Part shown: positions 12,001 to 24,100 of the stretch, piece by piece
Layout of the letters: each line of letters starts with the position of its first letter
Position numbering within the stretch: the stretch's first letter is position 1
Source: Calendula officinalis
Taxonomy: Eukaryota; Streptophyta; Magnoliopsida; Asterales; Asteraceae
Direction of reading: 5' to 3'
Length of the DNA stretch: 64,000 nucleotides
Assembly (NCBI GenBank): GCA_963853835.1
Contig: OY970821.1
Span: 53,464,640 to 53,528,639 of the forward strand
Notes under the pieces: model-generated
What the model was told of the DNA's origin: nothing
The model's input: only the letters and a program-made list of their open reading frames with translations
Database searches by the model: none
Position numbers and translations under genes: made by a program

Positions 12001-14750
12001 TTGAGCCTTTTTCCATGAACCTTGAACCTTGAGCCTTAAGCCTTGAGCCTTAAGCCTTGAGCCTTGAGCCTTGAGCCTTGAGCCTTGAGCCTTGAGCCTT
12101 GAGCCTTGATCCTTGAGCCTTGAGCCTTGAGCCTTGAGCCTTGAGCCTTGAGCCTTGAGCCTTTTTCCATGAACCTTGAACCTTGAGCCTTGAGCCTTGA
12201 GCCTTTTTCCATGAGCCTTGAGCCTTGAGCCTTGATCCTTGAGCCTTGAGCCTTGAGCCTTGAGCCTTAAGCCTTGAGCCTTGAGCCTTGAGCCTTGAGC
12301 CTTGAGCCTTGAGCCTTGAGCCATGAGCCTTGAGCCTTGAGCCTTGAGCCTTATGCCTCGAGCCTCGAGCCTCGAGTCTCGAGCCTCGACCCTTTAGCCT
12401 TGAGCCTTGACCCTTTAGCCTTGAGCCTTGAGCCTTAAGCCTTGAGCCTTGAGCCTTGAGCCTTGAGCCTCGAGCCTCGAGCCTCGAGCCTCGAGCCTTG
12501 ACCCTTGACCCTTTAGCCTTGAGCCTTGAGCTTTGAGCCTTGAGCCTTGAGCCTTTTTCCTTGAACCTTGAGCCTTGAGCCTTGAGCCTTGACCCTTGAG
12601 TGTTGAGTCTTGAGCCTTGACTTTTGAGCCTTGACCCTTGAGCCGTGACTTGAGCCTTGAGCCTTGAGCCTTGAGCCTGGAGCTTTGAGCCTTGAGCCTC
12701 GAGCCTCGAGCCTCGAGCCTCGAGCCTTGACCCTTGACCCTTTAGCCTTGAGCTTTTAGACTTGAGCCTTGAGCCCGGAGCCCGGAGCCTCGAGCCTCGA
12801 GCCTCGAGCCTCGAGCCTGGAGAATTAACCCTTGACCCTTGAGCCTTGAGCCTTGAGCCTTGAGCCTTGAGCCTTGAGATATGAGCCTTGACCATTGACC
12901 CTTGAGTGTTGAGCCTTGAGCCATGATTTTTGAGCCTTGACCCTAGAGCCGTGACTTGAGCCTTGATCCTTGAGACTTGAGCCTTGAGCCTTGAGCCTTT
13001 TTCCATGAACCTTGAACGTTGAGCCTTAAGCCTTAAGCCTTGAGCCTTAAGCCTTGAGCCTTGAGCCTTGTTCCTTGAGCCTTGAGCCTTGAGCCTTGAG
13101 CCTTGAGCCTTGAGCCTTGACTTTTGAGCCTTGACCCTAGAGCCGTGACTTGAGCCTTGAGCCTTGAGACTTGAGCCTTGAGCCTTTTTCCATGAACCTT
13201 GAACGTTGAGCCTTAAGCCTAAAGCCTTGAGCCTTAAGCCTTGAGCCTTGAGCCTTGAGCCTTGAGCCTTAACCCTTGAGCCTTGAGCCTTGAGCCTTGA
13301 GCCTTGAGCCTTGAGCCTTGAGCCTTGCGCCTTCAGCCTTGAGCCTTGAGCCTTGAGCCTTGAGCCTTGAGACATGAGCCTTGACCATTGACCCTTGAGT
13401 GTTGAGCCTTGAGCCTTGACTTTTGAGCCTTGACCCTAGAGCCGTGACTTGAGCCTTGAGCCTTGAGCCTTGAGACATGAGCCTTGACCATTGACCCTTT
13501 AGTGTTGAGCCTTGAGCCATGACTTTTGAGCCTTGACCCTAGAGCCGTGACTTGAGCCTTGAGCCTTGAGACTTGAGCCTTGAGCCTTGAGCCTTTAGCC
13601 TTTTTCCATGAACCTTGAACGTTGAGCCTTAAGCCTTAACCCTTGAGCCTTAAGCCTTGAGCCTTGAGCCTTGAGCCTTGAGCCTTGAGCCTTGACTTTT
13701 GAGCCTTGACCCTAGAGCCGTGACTTGAGCCTTAAGCCTTGAGACTTGAGCCTTGAGCCTTGAGCCTTTTTCCATGAACCTTGAACATTGAGCCTTAAGC
13801 CTTGAGCCTTAAGCCTTGAGCCTTAAGCCTTGAGCCTTGAGCCTTAACCCTTGAGCCTTGAGCCTTGAGCCTTGAGCCTTGAGCCTTGAGCCTTGAGCCT
13901 TGAGCCTTGAGCCTTGAGCCTTGAGCCTTGCGCCTTGAGCCTTGAGCCTTGAGCCTTGAGCCTTCAGCCTTGAGACATGAGCCTTGACCATTGACCCTTG
14001 AGTGTTGAGCCTTGAGCCTTGACTTTTGAGCCTTGACCCTATAGCCGTGACTTGAGCCTTGAGCCTTAAGCCTTGAGCCTTGAGCCTTGAGCCTTGAGCC
14101 TTTAGCCTTGAGCCTTGAGCCTTGAGCCTTGATCCTTGAGCCTTGAGCCTTGAGCCTTGAGCCTTGAGCCTTGAGCCTTGAGCCTTGAGCCTCGAGCCTC
14201 GAGCCTCGAGCCTCGAGCCTCAACCCTTTAGCCTTGAGCCTTGACCCTTTAGCCTTGAGCCTTGAGCCTTTTTCCTTGAACCTTGAGCTTTGAGCCTTGA
14301 GCCTTGAGCTTTGAGCCGTGAGCCTTGAGCCTTGAGCCTTGAGCCTTGAGCCTCAAGCCTCGAGCCTTGACCCTTGACCCTTTAACCTTGAGCCTTGAGC
14401 CTTTTTCCTTGAGCCTTGAGCCTTGAGCCTCGAGCCTCGAGCCTTGACCCTTGACCCTTTAGCCTTGAGCCTTGAGCCTTGAGCCTTGAGCCTTAACCCT
14501 TGACCCTTGAGTGTTGAGCCTGAGCCTTGACTTTTGAGCCTTGAACTTTGAGCCGTGACTTGAGCCTTGAGCCTTTTTCCATGAACCTTGAACCTTGAGC
14601 CTTAAGCCTTGAGCCTTAAGCCTTAAGCCTTGAGCCTTGAGCCTTGAGCCTTGAGCCTTGAGCCTTGAGCCTTGAGCCTTGAGCCTTGAGCCTTGAGCCA
14701 TGAGCCTTGAGCCTTATGCCTCGAGCCTCGAGCCTCGAGTCTCGAGCCTC
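1..14750. repeat. Domain A: higher-order repeat of about 2.4-3.4 kb
   Basis: Within the heptamer array, long stretches recur with the same order of variant units. A handy landmark is GGAGAATTAACCC, which starts at 822, 3212, 6317, 9700 and 12819, giving spacings of 2390, 3105, 3383 and 3119 bp. Other marker blocks keep their order relative to it: GACCCTAGAGCCGTGACTTG, CCTTTTTCCATGAACC followed by TTGAACGTTGAG, and CCTTATGCCTCGAGCC. The copies at about 3.1-6.2, 6.2-9.6 and 9.6-12.8 kb look nearly identical over long distances and differ mainly by gain or loss of whole 7-bp units. I infer recent unequal exchange or segmental amplification. The right edge is gradual: past about 14.7 kb the landmark is lost and marker spacing shortens. 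Confidence 0.85.
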
Positions 14751-17700
14751 GACCCTTTAGCCTTGAGCCTTGACCCTTTAGCCTTGAGCCTTGAGCCTTT
14801 AGCCTTGAGCCTTGAGCCTTGAGCCTTGAGCCTCGAGCCTCGAGCCTCGAGCCTTGACCCTTTAGCCTTGAGCCTTGAGCTTTGAGCCTTGAGCCTTGAG
14901 CCTTTTTCCTTGAACCTTGAGCCTTGAGCCTTGAGCCTTGACCCTTGAGTGTTGAGTCTTGAGCCTTGACTTTTGAGCCTTGACCCTTGAGCCGTGACTT
15001 GAGCCTTGAGCCTTGAGCCTTGAGCCTTGAGCCTTGAGCCTCGAGCCTCGAGCCTCGAGCCTTGACCCTTGACCCTTGACCCTTTAGCCTTGAGCCTTGA
15101 GCCTTGAGCCTAGAGCCTTGAGCCTTGAGCCTTGAGCCTTGAGCCTTGAGCCTTGAGCCTTGAGCCTGAGCCTTGAGCCTTGAGCCTTGAGCCTTGAGCC
15201 TTGAGCCTTATGCCTTGATCCTCGAGCCTCGAGCCTCAACCCTTTAGCCTTGAGCCTTGACCCTTTAGCCTTGAGCCTTGAGCCTTGAGCCTTGAGCCTC
15301 GAACCTCGAGCCTTGACCCTTTAGCCTTGAGCCTTGAGCCTTGAGCCTTAACCCTTGACCCTTGAGTGTTGAGCCTTGAGCCTTGACTTTTGAGCCTTGA
15401 ACCTTGAGCCGTGACTTGAGCCTTGAGCCTTGAGCCTTGAGCCTTGAGCCTTGAGCCTTTTTCCTTGAACCTTTAGCTTTGAGCCTTGAGCCTTGAGCCT
15501 TGAGCCTTGAGCCTTGAGCCTTGAGCCTTGAGCCTGGAGCCTCAAGCCTCGAGCCTTGACCCTTTAGCCTTGAGCCTTGAGCCTTGAGCCTTGAGCCTTG
15601 AGCCTTGAGCCTTGAGCCTCGAGCCTCGAGCCTCGAGCCTTGACCCTTTAGCCTTGAGCCTTGAGCCTTGAGCCTTGAGCCTTAACCCTTGACCCTTGAG
15701 TGTTGAGCCTTGAGCCTTGACTTTTGAGCCTTGAACCTTGAGCCGTGACTTGAGCCTTGAGCCTTGAGCCTTTTTCCATGAACCTTGAACCTTGAGCCTT
15801 AAGCCTTGAGCCTTAAGCCTTGAGCCTTAAGCCTTAAGCCTTGAGCCTTGAGCCTTGAGCCTTGCGCCTTGAGTCTTGAGCCTTGAGCCTTGAGCCTTGA
15901 GCCTTGAGCCTTGAGCTTTGAGCCTTGAGCCTTGAGCCTTGAGCCTTGAGCCTTAAGCCTTGAGCCTTGAGCCTTGAGCCTTGAGCCTTGAGCCTTGAGC
16001 CTTGAGCCTTGATCCTTGAGCCTTGTGCCTTGAGCCTTGAGCCTAGAGCCTTGAGCCTTGAGCCTTTTTCCATGAACCTTGAGCCTTGAGCCTTGAGCCT
16101 TTTTCCATGAGCCTTGAGCCTTGAGCCTTGATCCTTGAGCCTTGAGCCTTGAGCCTTGAGCCTTAAGCCTTGAGCCTTGAGCCTTGAGCCTTGAGCCTTG
16201 AGCCTTGAGCCTTGAGCCTTGAGCCTTGAGCCTTGAGCCTTGAGCCTTGAGCCATGAGCCTTGAGCCTTGAGCCTTATGCCTCGAGCCTCGAGTCTCGAG
16301 CCTCGACCCTTTAGCCTTGAGCCTTGACCCTTTAGCCTTGAGCCTTGAGCCTTAAGCCTTGAGCCTTGAGCCTTGAACCTTGAGCCTCGAGCCTCGAGCC
16401 TCGAGCCTTGACCCTTGACCCTTTAGCCTTGAGCCTTGAGCTTTGAGCCTTGAGCCTTGAGCCTTTTTCCTTGAACCTTGAGCCTTGAGCCTTGACCCTT
16501 GAGTGTTGAGTCTTGAGCCTTGACTTTTGAGCCTTGACCCTTGAGCCGTGACTTGAGCCTTGAGCCTTGAGCCTGGAGCCTTGAGCCTTGAGCCTTGAGC
16601 CTCGAGCCTCGAGCCTTGACCCTTGACCCTTGACCCTTTAGCCTTGAGCCTTGAGCCTTGAGCCTAGAGCCTTGAGCCTTGAGCCTTGAGCCTTGAACCT
16701 TGAGCCTTGAGCCTTGAGCCTTGAGCCTGAGCCTTGAGCCTTGAGCCTTGAGCCTTGAGCCTTATGCCTTGAGCCTCGAGCCTCGAGCCTCAACCCTTTA
16801 GCCTTGAGCCTTGACCCTTTAGCCTTGAGCCTTGAGCCTTGAGCCTTGAGCCTTTTTCCTTGAACCTTGAGCTTTGAGCCTTGAGCCTTGAGCCTTGAGC
16901 CTTGAGCCTTGAGCCTTGAGCCTTGAGCCTTGAGCCTTGAGCCTGGAGCCTCGAGCCTCAAGCCTCGAGCCTTGACCCTTTAGCCTTGAGCCTTGAGCCT
17001 TGAGCCTTGAGCCTTGAGCCTTGAGCCTTGAGCCTCGAGCCTCGAGCCTTGACCCTTTAGCCTTGAGCCTTGAGCCTTGAGCCTTAACCCTTGACCCTTG
17101 AGTGTTGAGCCTTGACTTTTGAGCCTTGAACCTTGAGCCGTGACTTGAGCCTTGAGCCTTGAGCCTTGAGCCTTGAGCCTTTTTCCTTGAACCTTAAGCT
17201 TTGAGCCTTGAGCCTTGAGCCTTGAGCCTTGAGCCATGAGCCTTGAGCCTTGAGCCTGGAGCCTGGAGCCTCAAGCCTCAAGCCTTGACCCTTTAGCCTT
17301 GAGCCTTGAGCCTTGAGCCTTGAGCCTTGAGCCTTGAGCCTTGAGCCTTGAGCCTCGAGCCTCGAGCCTTGACCCTTTAGCATCGAGCCTTGAGCCTTGA
17401 GCCTTAACCCTTGACCCTTGAGTGTTGAGCCTTGAGCCTTGACTTTTGAGCCTTGAACCTTGAGCCGTGACTTGAGCCTTGAGCCTTGAGCCTTTTTCCA
17501 TGAACCTTGAACCTTGAGCCTTAAGCCTTGAGCCTTAAGCCTTAAGCCTTGAGCCTTGAGCCTTGAGCCTTGAGCCTTGCGCCTTGAGCCTTGAGCCTTG
17601 AGCCTTGAGCCTTGAGCCTTGAGCCTTGAGCCTTGAGCCTGGAGCCTTGAGCCTTGAGCCTTGAGCCTAGAGCCTTGAGCCTTATGCCTCGAGCCTCAAG

Positions 17701-20030
17701 CCTCGAGCCTCAACCCTTTAGCCTTGAGCCTTGACCCTTTAGCCTTGAGCCTTGAGCCTTGAGCCTTGAGCCTTGAGCCTTGAGCCTTGAGCCTTGAGCC
17801 TCCAGCCTCGAGCCTTGACCCTTGACCCTTTAGCCTTGAGCCTTGAGCCTTTTTCCTTGAGCCTTGAGCCTTGAGCCTTGAGTCTTGAGCCTCGAGCCTC
17901 GAGCCTTGACCCTTGACCCTTTAGCCTTGAGCCTTGAGCCTTAACCCTTGACCCTTGAGTGTTGAACCTTGAGCCTTGACTTTTGAGCCTTAAACCTTGA
18001 GCCGTGACTTGAGCCTTGAGCCTTGAACCTTTTTCCATGAACCATGAACCGTGAGCCTTAAGCCTTGAGCCTTAAGCCTTAAGCCTTAAGCCTTGAGCCT
18101 TGAGCCTTGAGCCTTGAGCCTTGAGCCTTGAGCCTTGAGCCTTGAGCCTTGAGCCTTGAGCCTTTTTCCATGAGCCTTGAGCCTTGAGCCTTGATCCTTG
18201 AGCCTTGAGCCTTGAGCCTTAAGCCTTGAGCCTTGAGCCTTGAGCCTTGAGCCTTGAGCCTTGAGCCTTGAGCCTTTTTACTTGAACATTGAGCCTTGAG
18301 CCTTGAGCCTCGAGCCTTGAGACATGAGCCTTGACCATTGACCCTTGAGTGTTGAGCCTTGAGCCTTGACTTTTGAGCCTTGACACTAGAGCCGTGACTT
18401 GAGCCTTGAGCCTTGAGCCTTGAGCCTTGAGCCTTAAGCCTTGAGCCTTGAGCCTTTAGCCTTGAGCCTTGAGCCTTGAGCCTTGAGCCTTGAGCCTTGA
18501 GCCTTGAGCCTTGAGCCTTGAGCCTTGAGCCTTGAGCCTTGAGCCTTGAGCCTTGAGCCTTGAGCCGTGAGCCTTGAGCCTTATGCCTCGAGCCTCGAGC
18601 CTCGAGCCTCAACCCTTTAGCCTTGAGCCTTGAGCCTTGAGCCTTTTTCCTTGAACCTTGAGCCTTGAGCCTTGAGCCTTGAGCCTTGAGCCTTGAGCCT
18701 TGAGCTGTGAGCCTTGAGCCTTGAGCCTTGAGCCTTGAGCCTCAAGCCTCGAGCCTTGACCCTTGACCCTTTAGCCTTGAGCCTTGAGCCTTTAGCCTTG
18801 AGCCTTGAGCCCGGAGCCTCGAGCCTCGAGCCTCGAGCCTGGGGCCTTAACCCTTGAGCCTTGAGCCTTGAGACATGAGCCTTGACCATTGACCCTTGAG
18901 TGTTGAGCCTTGAGCCATGACTTTTGAGCCTTGACCCTAGAGCCGTGACTTGAGCCTTGAGCCTTGAGACTTGAGCCTTGAGATTTGAGCCTTGAGCCTT
19001 TTTCCATGAACCTTGAACGTTGAGCCTTAAGCCTTGAGCCTTAACCTTGAGCCTTGAGCCTTGAGCCTTGTTCCTTGAGCCTTGAGCCTTGAGCCTTGAG
19101 CCTTGAGCCTTGAGCCTTGAGCCTTGAGCCTTGAGCCTTGACTTTTGAGCCTTGACCCTAGAGCCGTGACTTGAGCCTTGAGCCTTGAGCCTTGAGCCTT
19201 GAGCCTTGAGCCTTGAGCCTTGAGCCTTGAGCCTTGAGCCTTGAGCCTTTTTCCATGAACCTTGATCGTTGAGCCTTAAGCCTTAAGCCTTAAGCCTTGA
19301 GCCTTGAGCCTTGAGCCTTGAGCCTTGAGCCTTAAGCCTTAACCCTTGAGCCTTGAGCCTTGAGCCTTGAGCCTTGAGCCTTGATCCTTGAGCCTTGAGC
19401 CTTGAGCCTGGAGCCTTGAGCCTTGAGTCTTGAGCCTTGAGCCTTGAGCCTTGAGCCTTGCGCCTTGCGCCTTGAGCCTTGAGCCTTGAGCCTTGAGCCT
19501 TGAGCCTTGAGCCTTGAGCCTTGAGCCTTGAGCCTTGAGCCTTGAGCCTTGAGACATGATCCTTGACCATTGACCCTTGAGTGTTGAGCCTTGAGCCTTG
19601 ACTTTTGAGCCTTGACCCTATAGCCGTGACTTGAGCCTTGAGCCTTGAGCCTTGAGCCTTAAGCCTTGAGCCTTGAGCCCTTAGCCTTGAGCCTTGAGCC
19701 TTGATCCTTGAGCCTTGAGCCTTGAGCCTTGAGCCTTGAGCCTTGAGCCTTGAGCCTTATGCCTCGAGCCTCGAGCCTCAACCCTTTAGCCTTGAGCCTT
19801 GACCCTTTAGCCTTAAGCCTTGAGCCTTGAGCCTTTTTCCTTGAACCTTGAGCTTTGAGCCTTGAGCCTTGAGGCTTGAGCCTTGAGCCTTGAGCCTCAA
19901 GCCTCGAGCCTCGAGCCTTGACCCTTGACCCTTTAGCCTTGAGCCTTGAGCCTTTTTCCTTGAGCCTTGAGCCTTGAGCCTTGAGCCTTGAGCCTCGAGC
20001 CTCGAGCCTTGACCCTTGACCCTTTAGCCT
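14751..20030. repeat. Heptamer satellite, degenerate transition zone A/B
   Basis: The 7-bp unit continues, but the long domain A period is no longer clear. A block containing TTAACCCTTGACCCTTGAG followed by TGTTGAG recurs near 15347, 15682, 17082, 17402 and 17941, suggesting smaller units of about 320-540 bp. Domain A markers such as CCTTTTTCCATGAACC still occur, and near 18840 a degraded relative of the domain A landmark reads GGGGCCTTAACCC. I interpret this as older or edge-type sequence with irregular unit length. No gene-like sequence is visible. Confidence 0.6.
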
Positions 20031-21130
20031 TGAGTGTTGAGCCTTGAGCCTTAACCCTTGACCCTTGAGTGTTGAGCATTGAGCCTTGACTTGAGCCTTG
20101 AACCTTGAGCCATGACTTGAGCCTTGAGCCTTGAGCCTTTTTCCATGAACCTTGAACCTTGAGCCTTATGCCTTGAGCCTTAAGCCTTGAGCCTTGAGCC
20201 TTAAGCCTTGATCCTTGATCCTTGATCCTTGAGCCTTGAGCCTTGAGCCTTGAGCCTTATGCCTTATGCCTGGAGCCTTGAGCCTTGAGCCTTGAGCCTT
20301 ATGCCTTGAGCCTTGAGCCTTGAGCCTTGAGCCTTATCCGTCGACCCTCGAGCCTTGAGCCTTGAGCCTTATGCCTTGCGCCTGGAGCCTTGAGCCTTGA
20401 GCCTTGAGCCTTGTGCCTTGAGCCTTGAGCCTAGGGCCTTGGGCCTTGGGCCTTGGGCCTCGAGCCTCGAGCCACGAGCCTCGAGCCTTGAGCCTCGAGC
20501 CTCGAGCCTCGAGCCTCGATTCTTGAGCCTTGAGCCTTGAGCCTTGAGCCTTGAGCCTTGAGCCTCGAGCCTCGAGCCTTGACCCTTGACCCTTTAGCCT
20601 TGAGTGTTGAGCCTTGAGCCTTAACCTTTGACCCTTGAGTGTTGAGCCTTGAGCCTTGACTTTTGAGCCTTGAACCTTGAGCCATGACTTGAGCCTTGAG
20701 CCTTGAGCCTTTTTCCATGAACCTTGAACCTTGAGCCTTATGCCTTGAGCCTTAAGCCTTGAGCCTTGAGCCTTAAGCCTTGATCCTTGATCCTTGATCC
20801 TTGAGCCTTGAGCCTTGAGCCTTGAGCCTTATGCCTTGTGCCTGGAGCCTTGAGCCTTGAGCCTTGAGCCTTATGCCTTGAGCCTTGAGCTTGAGCCTTA
20901 TCCGTCGACCCTCGAGCCTTGAGCCTTGAGCCTTATGCCTTGCGCCTTATGCCTTGCGCCTGGAGCCTTGAGCCTTGAGCCTTGAGCCTTGAGCCTTGTG
21001 CCTTGAGCCTTGAGCCTAGGGCCTTGGGCCTTGGGCCTTGGGCCTCGAGCCTCGAGCCACGAGCCTCGAGCCTTGATCCTCGAGCCTCGAGCCTCGAGCC
21101 TCGAGTCTTGAGCCTTGAGCCTTGAGCCTT
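20031..21130. repeat. Tandem duplication of about 564 bp in the heptamer array
   Basis: Two neighbouring copies share an unusual ordered set of variants: a run of TTGATCC units, then TTATGCC units, TATCCGTCGACCCTCGAG (starting at 20335 and 20899, 564 bp apart), then CCTAGGGCC followed by GGGCCTTGGGCC units and CGAGCCACGAGCC. The second copy carries small differences, including an extra TTATGCC/TTGCGCC pair. A partial third relative of the GGGCC/CACGAGCC module lies near 24793-24840. This is a local duplication boundary between the A-like and B-like parts of the array. Confidence 0.75.
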
Positions 21131-24100
21131 GAGCCTTTTTCCATGAACCTTGAACCTTGAGCCTTAAGCCTTAAGCCTTGAGCCTTGAGCCTTGAGCCTT
21201 GAGCCTTGAGCCTGGAGCCTTGAGCCTTGAGCCTTGAGCCTTGAGCCTTGAGCCTTGAGCCTTGAGCCTTGAGCCTTGAGCCTTGAGTTGAGCCTGGAGC
21301 GTTGAGCGTTGAGCCTTGAGCCTTGAGCCTTGAGCCTTGAGCCTTGAGCCTTGAGCCTTGAGCCTTGAGCTCGGAGCCTCGAGCCTCAAGCCTTGAGCCA
21401 CGACCCTTGACACTTAAGCCTTGAGCCTTGACCCTTGAGCCTTAAGCCTTGACCCTTGAGCCTTGAGCCTTGACCTTTGAGCCCGGAGCCTCGAGCCTCG
21501 AGCCTTGAGCCTTGAGCCTTGACCCTTGACCCTTGACCCTTGAGCCTTGAGTCTTGAGCCTTGAGCCTTGAGCCTTGAGAAATGAGCCTTGACCCTTGAC
21601 CCTTGACCCTTGAGTGTTGAGCCTTGAGCCTTGACTTTTGAGCCTTGAGCCTTGAGCCGTGACTTGAGCCTTGAGCATTGAGCCTTTTTCCATGAACCTT
21701 GAACCTTGAGCCTTAAGCCTTGAGCCTTGAGCCTTGAGCCTGGAGCCTTGAGCCTCGAGCCTTGAGCCTTGAGCCTTGAGCCTTGAGCCTTAAGCGTTTT
21801 GACTTGAGTCCTGACCCTTGAGCCATGACTTGAGCCTTGATCCTTGAGCCTTGAGCCTTGAGCCTTGAGCCTTGAGCCTTGAGCCTTGAGCCTTGAGCCT
21901 TGAGCCTTGAGCCTTTTTCCTTGAACCTTGAACCTTTAGCCTTGAGCCTTGAGCCTAGACTTGAGCCTTGAGCCTTGAGCCTTGAGCCTTGAGCCTTGAG
22001 CCTTTTTCCATGAACCTTGAGCCTCGAGCCTCGAGCCTCCAGCCTCGAGCCTCGAGCCTCGACCCTTGACCCTTTAGCCTCGACCCTTGAGCCTTGAGCC
22101 TTGAGCCTTGAGCCTTTTTCCTTGAGCCTTGAGCCTTGAGCCTTTTTCCTTGAGCCTTGAGCCTTGAGCCTTTTTCCTTGAACCTTGAGCCTTGAGCCTC
22201 GAGCCTTGAGCCTCGAGCCTCGAGCCTTGAGCCTCGAGCCTTGAGCCTTGAGCCTTAAGCCTTTTGACTTGAGTCCTGACCCTTGAGCCATGACTTGAGC
22301 CTTGATCCTTGATCCTTTAGCCTTGAATCTTGAGCCTTGAGCCTTGAACCTTGAGCCTTGAGCCCTGAGCCCTGAGCCTTGAGCCTTGAGCCTTGAGCCT
22401 TGAGCCTTGAGCATTGGGCCTTGAGCCTTGAGCCTTTTTTCTTGAACCTTGATCCTTAAGCCTTGAGCCTTGAGCCTTGAGCCTTGAGCGTTGACCCTTG
22501 ACCCTTTAGCCTCGAGCCTCGACCCTGGACCCTTTAGCCTTGAACCTTGAGCCTTGAGCCTTGAGCCATGAGCCTTGAGCCTTGAGCCTTGAGCCTTGAG
22601 CCTTGAGCCTTGAGCCTTGAGCCTTGAGCCTTGAGCCTTGAGCCTTGAGCCTTGAGCCTTGAGCCTTGAGCCTTGAGCCTTAAGCCTTGAGCCTTAAGCC
22701 TTGGGCTTTGAGCCTTGAGCCTTGAGCCTTGAGCATTGAGCCTGGAGCCTTAAGCCTTTTGACTTGAGTCATGACCCTTGAGCCATGACTTGAGCCTTGA
22801 TCCTTGATCCTTGAGCCTTGAGCCTTGAGCCTTGAGCCTTGAGCCTTGAGCCTTGACCCTTGAGCCTTCAGCCTTCAGCCTTGAGCATTGAGCCTTGATC
22901 CTTGAGCCTTGAGCCTTGAGCCTTGAGACTTTTTCCTTGAACCTTGAGCCTTAAGCCTTGAGCCTTGAGCCTTGAGCTTTGAGCCTTGAGCCTTGAGCCT
23001 TGAGCCGTGACTTGAGCCTTGAGCCTTGAGCCTTGTGCCTTGAGCCTTTTTCCATGAACCTTGAACCTTGAGCCTTAAGCCTTGAGCCTTGAGCTTTGAC
23101 CCTTTAGCCTTTAGCCTTGAGCCTTGAGCCTTGAGCCTTGAGCCTTGAGCCTTGAGCCTTGAGCCTTGAGCCTTGAGCCTTGAGCCTTTTGACTTGAGTC
23201 TTGACCCTTGAGCCATGACTTGAGCCTTGATCCTTGATCCTTGAGCCTTGAACCTTGAGCCTTGAAACTTGAGCCTTGAGCCTAGAGCCTTGAGCCTTTT
23301 TCCTTGAACCTTGAGCCTTGATCCTTGAGCCTTGAGCCTTGAGCCTTGAGCCTTGAGCCTTGAGCCTTGAGCCTTGAGCATTGAGCCTTGAGCCTTGAGC
23401 CTTGAGCCTTTTGCCTTGAGTCATGACCTTTGAGCCGTGACTTGAACCTTGATCCGTGATCCTTGAGCCTTGAACCTTGAGCCTTGAGCCTTGAACCTTG
23501 ATCCTTGAGCATTTTGCCTTTTGCCTTGAACCTGGAGCCTTGAGCCTTTAGTCATGATCCTTGAACCTCGAGCCCTGAGCGTTGAGCATTGAGCCTTGAG
23601 CCTTGACCCTGGAGCCTTGAGCCTTGAGCCGTGAGCCTTGAGTCGTGAGCCTTTAGCCTTGAGCCATGAGCCTTGAGCGTTGAGCCTTGGGCCTTGATCC
23701 TTGAGCCTTAATCATTGAGCCTTGAGCCTTGACCCTTGAGCCTTGAGCCTTGAGCCTTCAGCCTTCAGCCTTGAGCCTTGAGCCTTCAGCCTTCAGCCTT
23801 CAGCCTTCAGCCTTCAGCCTTCAGCCTTCAGCCTTGACCCTTGACCCTTGACCCTTGACCCTTGACCCTTGACCCTTGACCCTTGAGCCTTGAGTCTTGA
23901 GACATGAGCCTTGACCCTTGACCCTTGACCCTTCAGTGTTGAGCCTTGAGCCTTGACTTTTGAGCCTTGACCCTTGAGCCGTGACTTGAGACTTGAGCCT
24001 TGAGCCTTGAGCCTTGAGCCTTGAGCCTTGAGCCTTGAGCCTTTTTCCTTGAACCTTGAACCTTCAGACTTGAGCCTTAAGCCTTTTGCCTTGAGCCTTG

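Noticed and set aside
12050..13375. A 441-codon minus-strand open frame with heptapeptide repeats
   Set aside because: The frame is open because three CTCAAGG units contain no stop in any frame. The same peptide appears in all three frames, and its ends are set by chance variants. No other domain is present.
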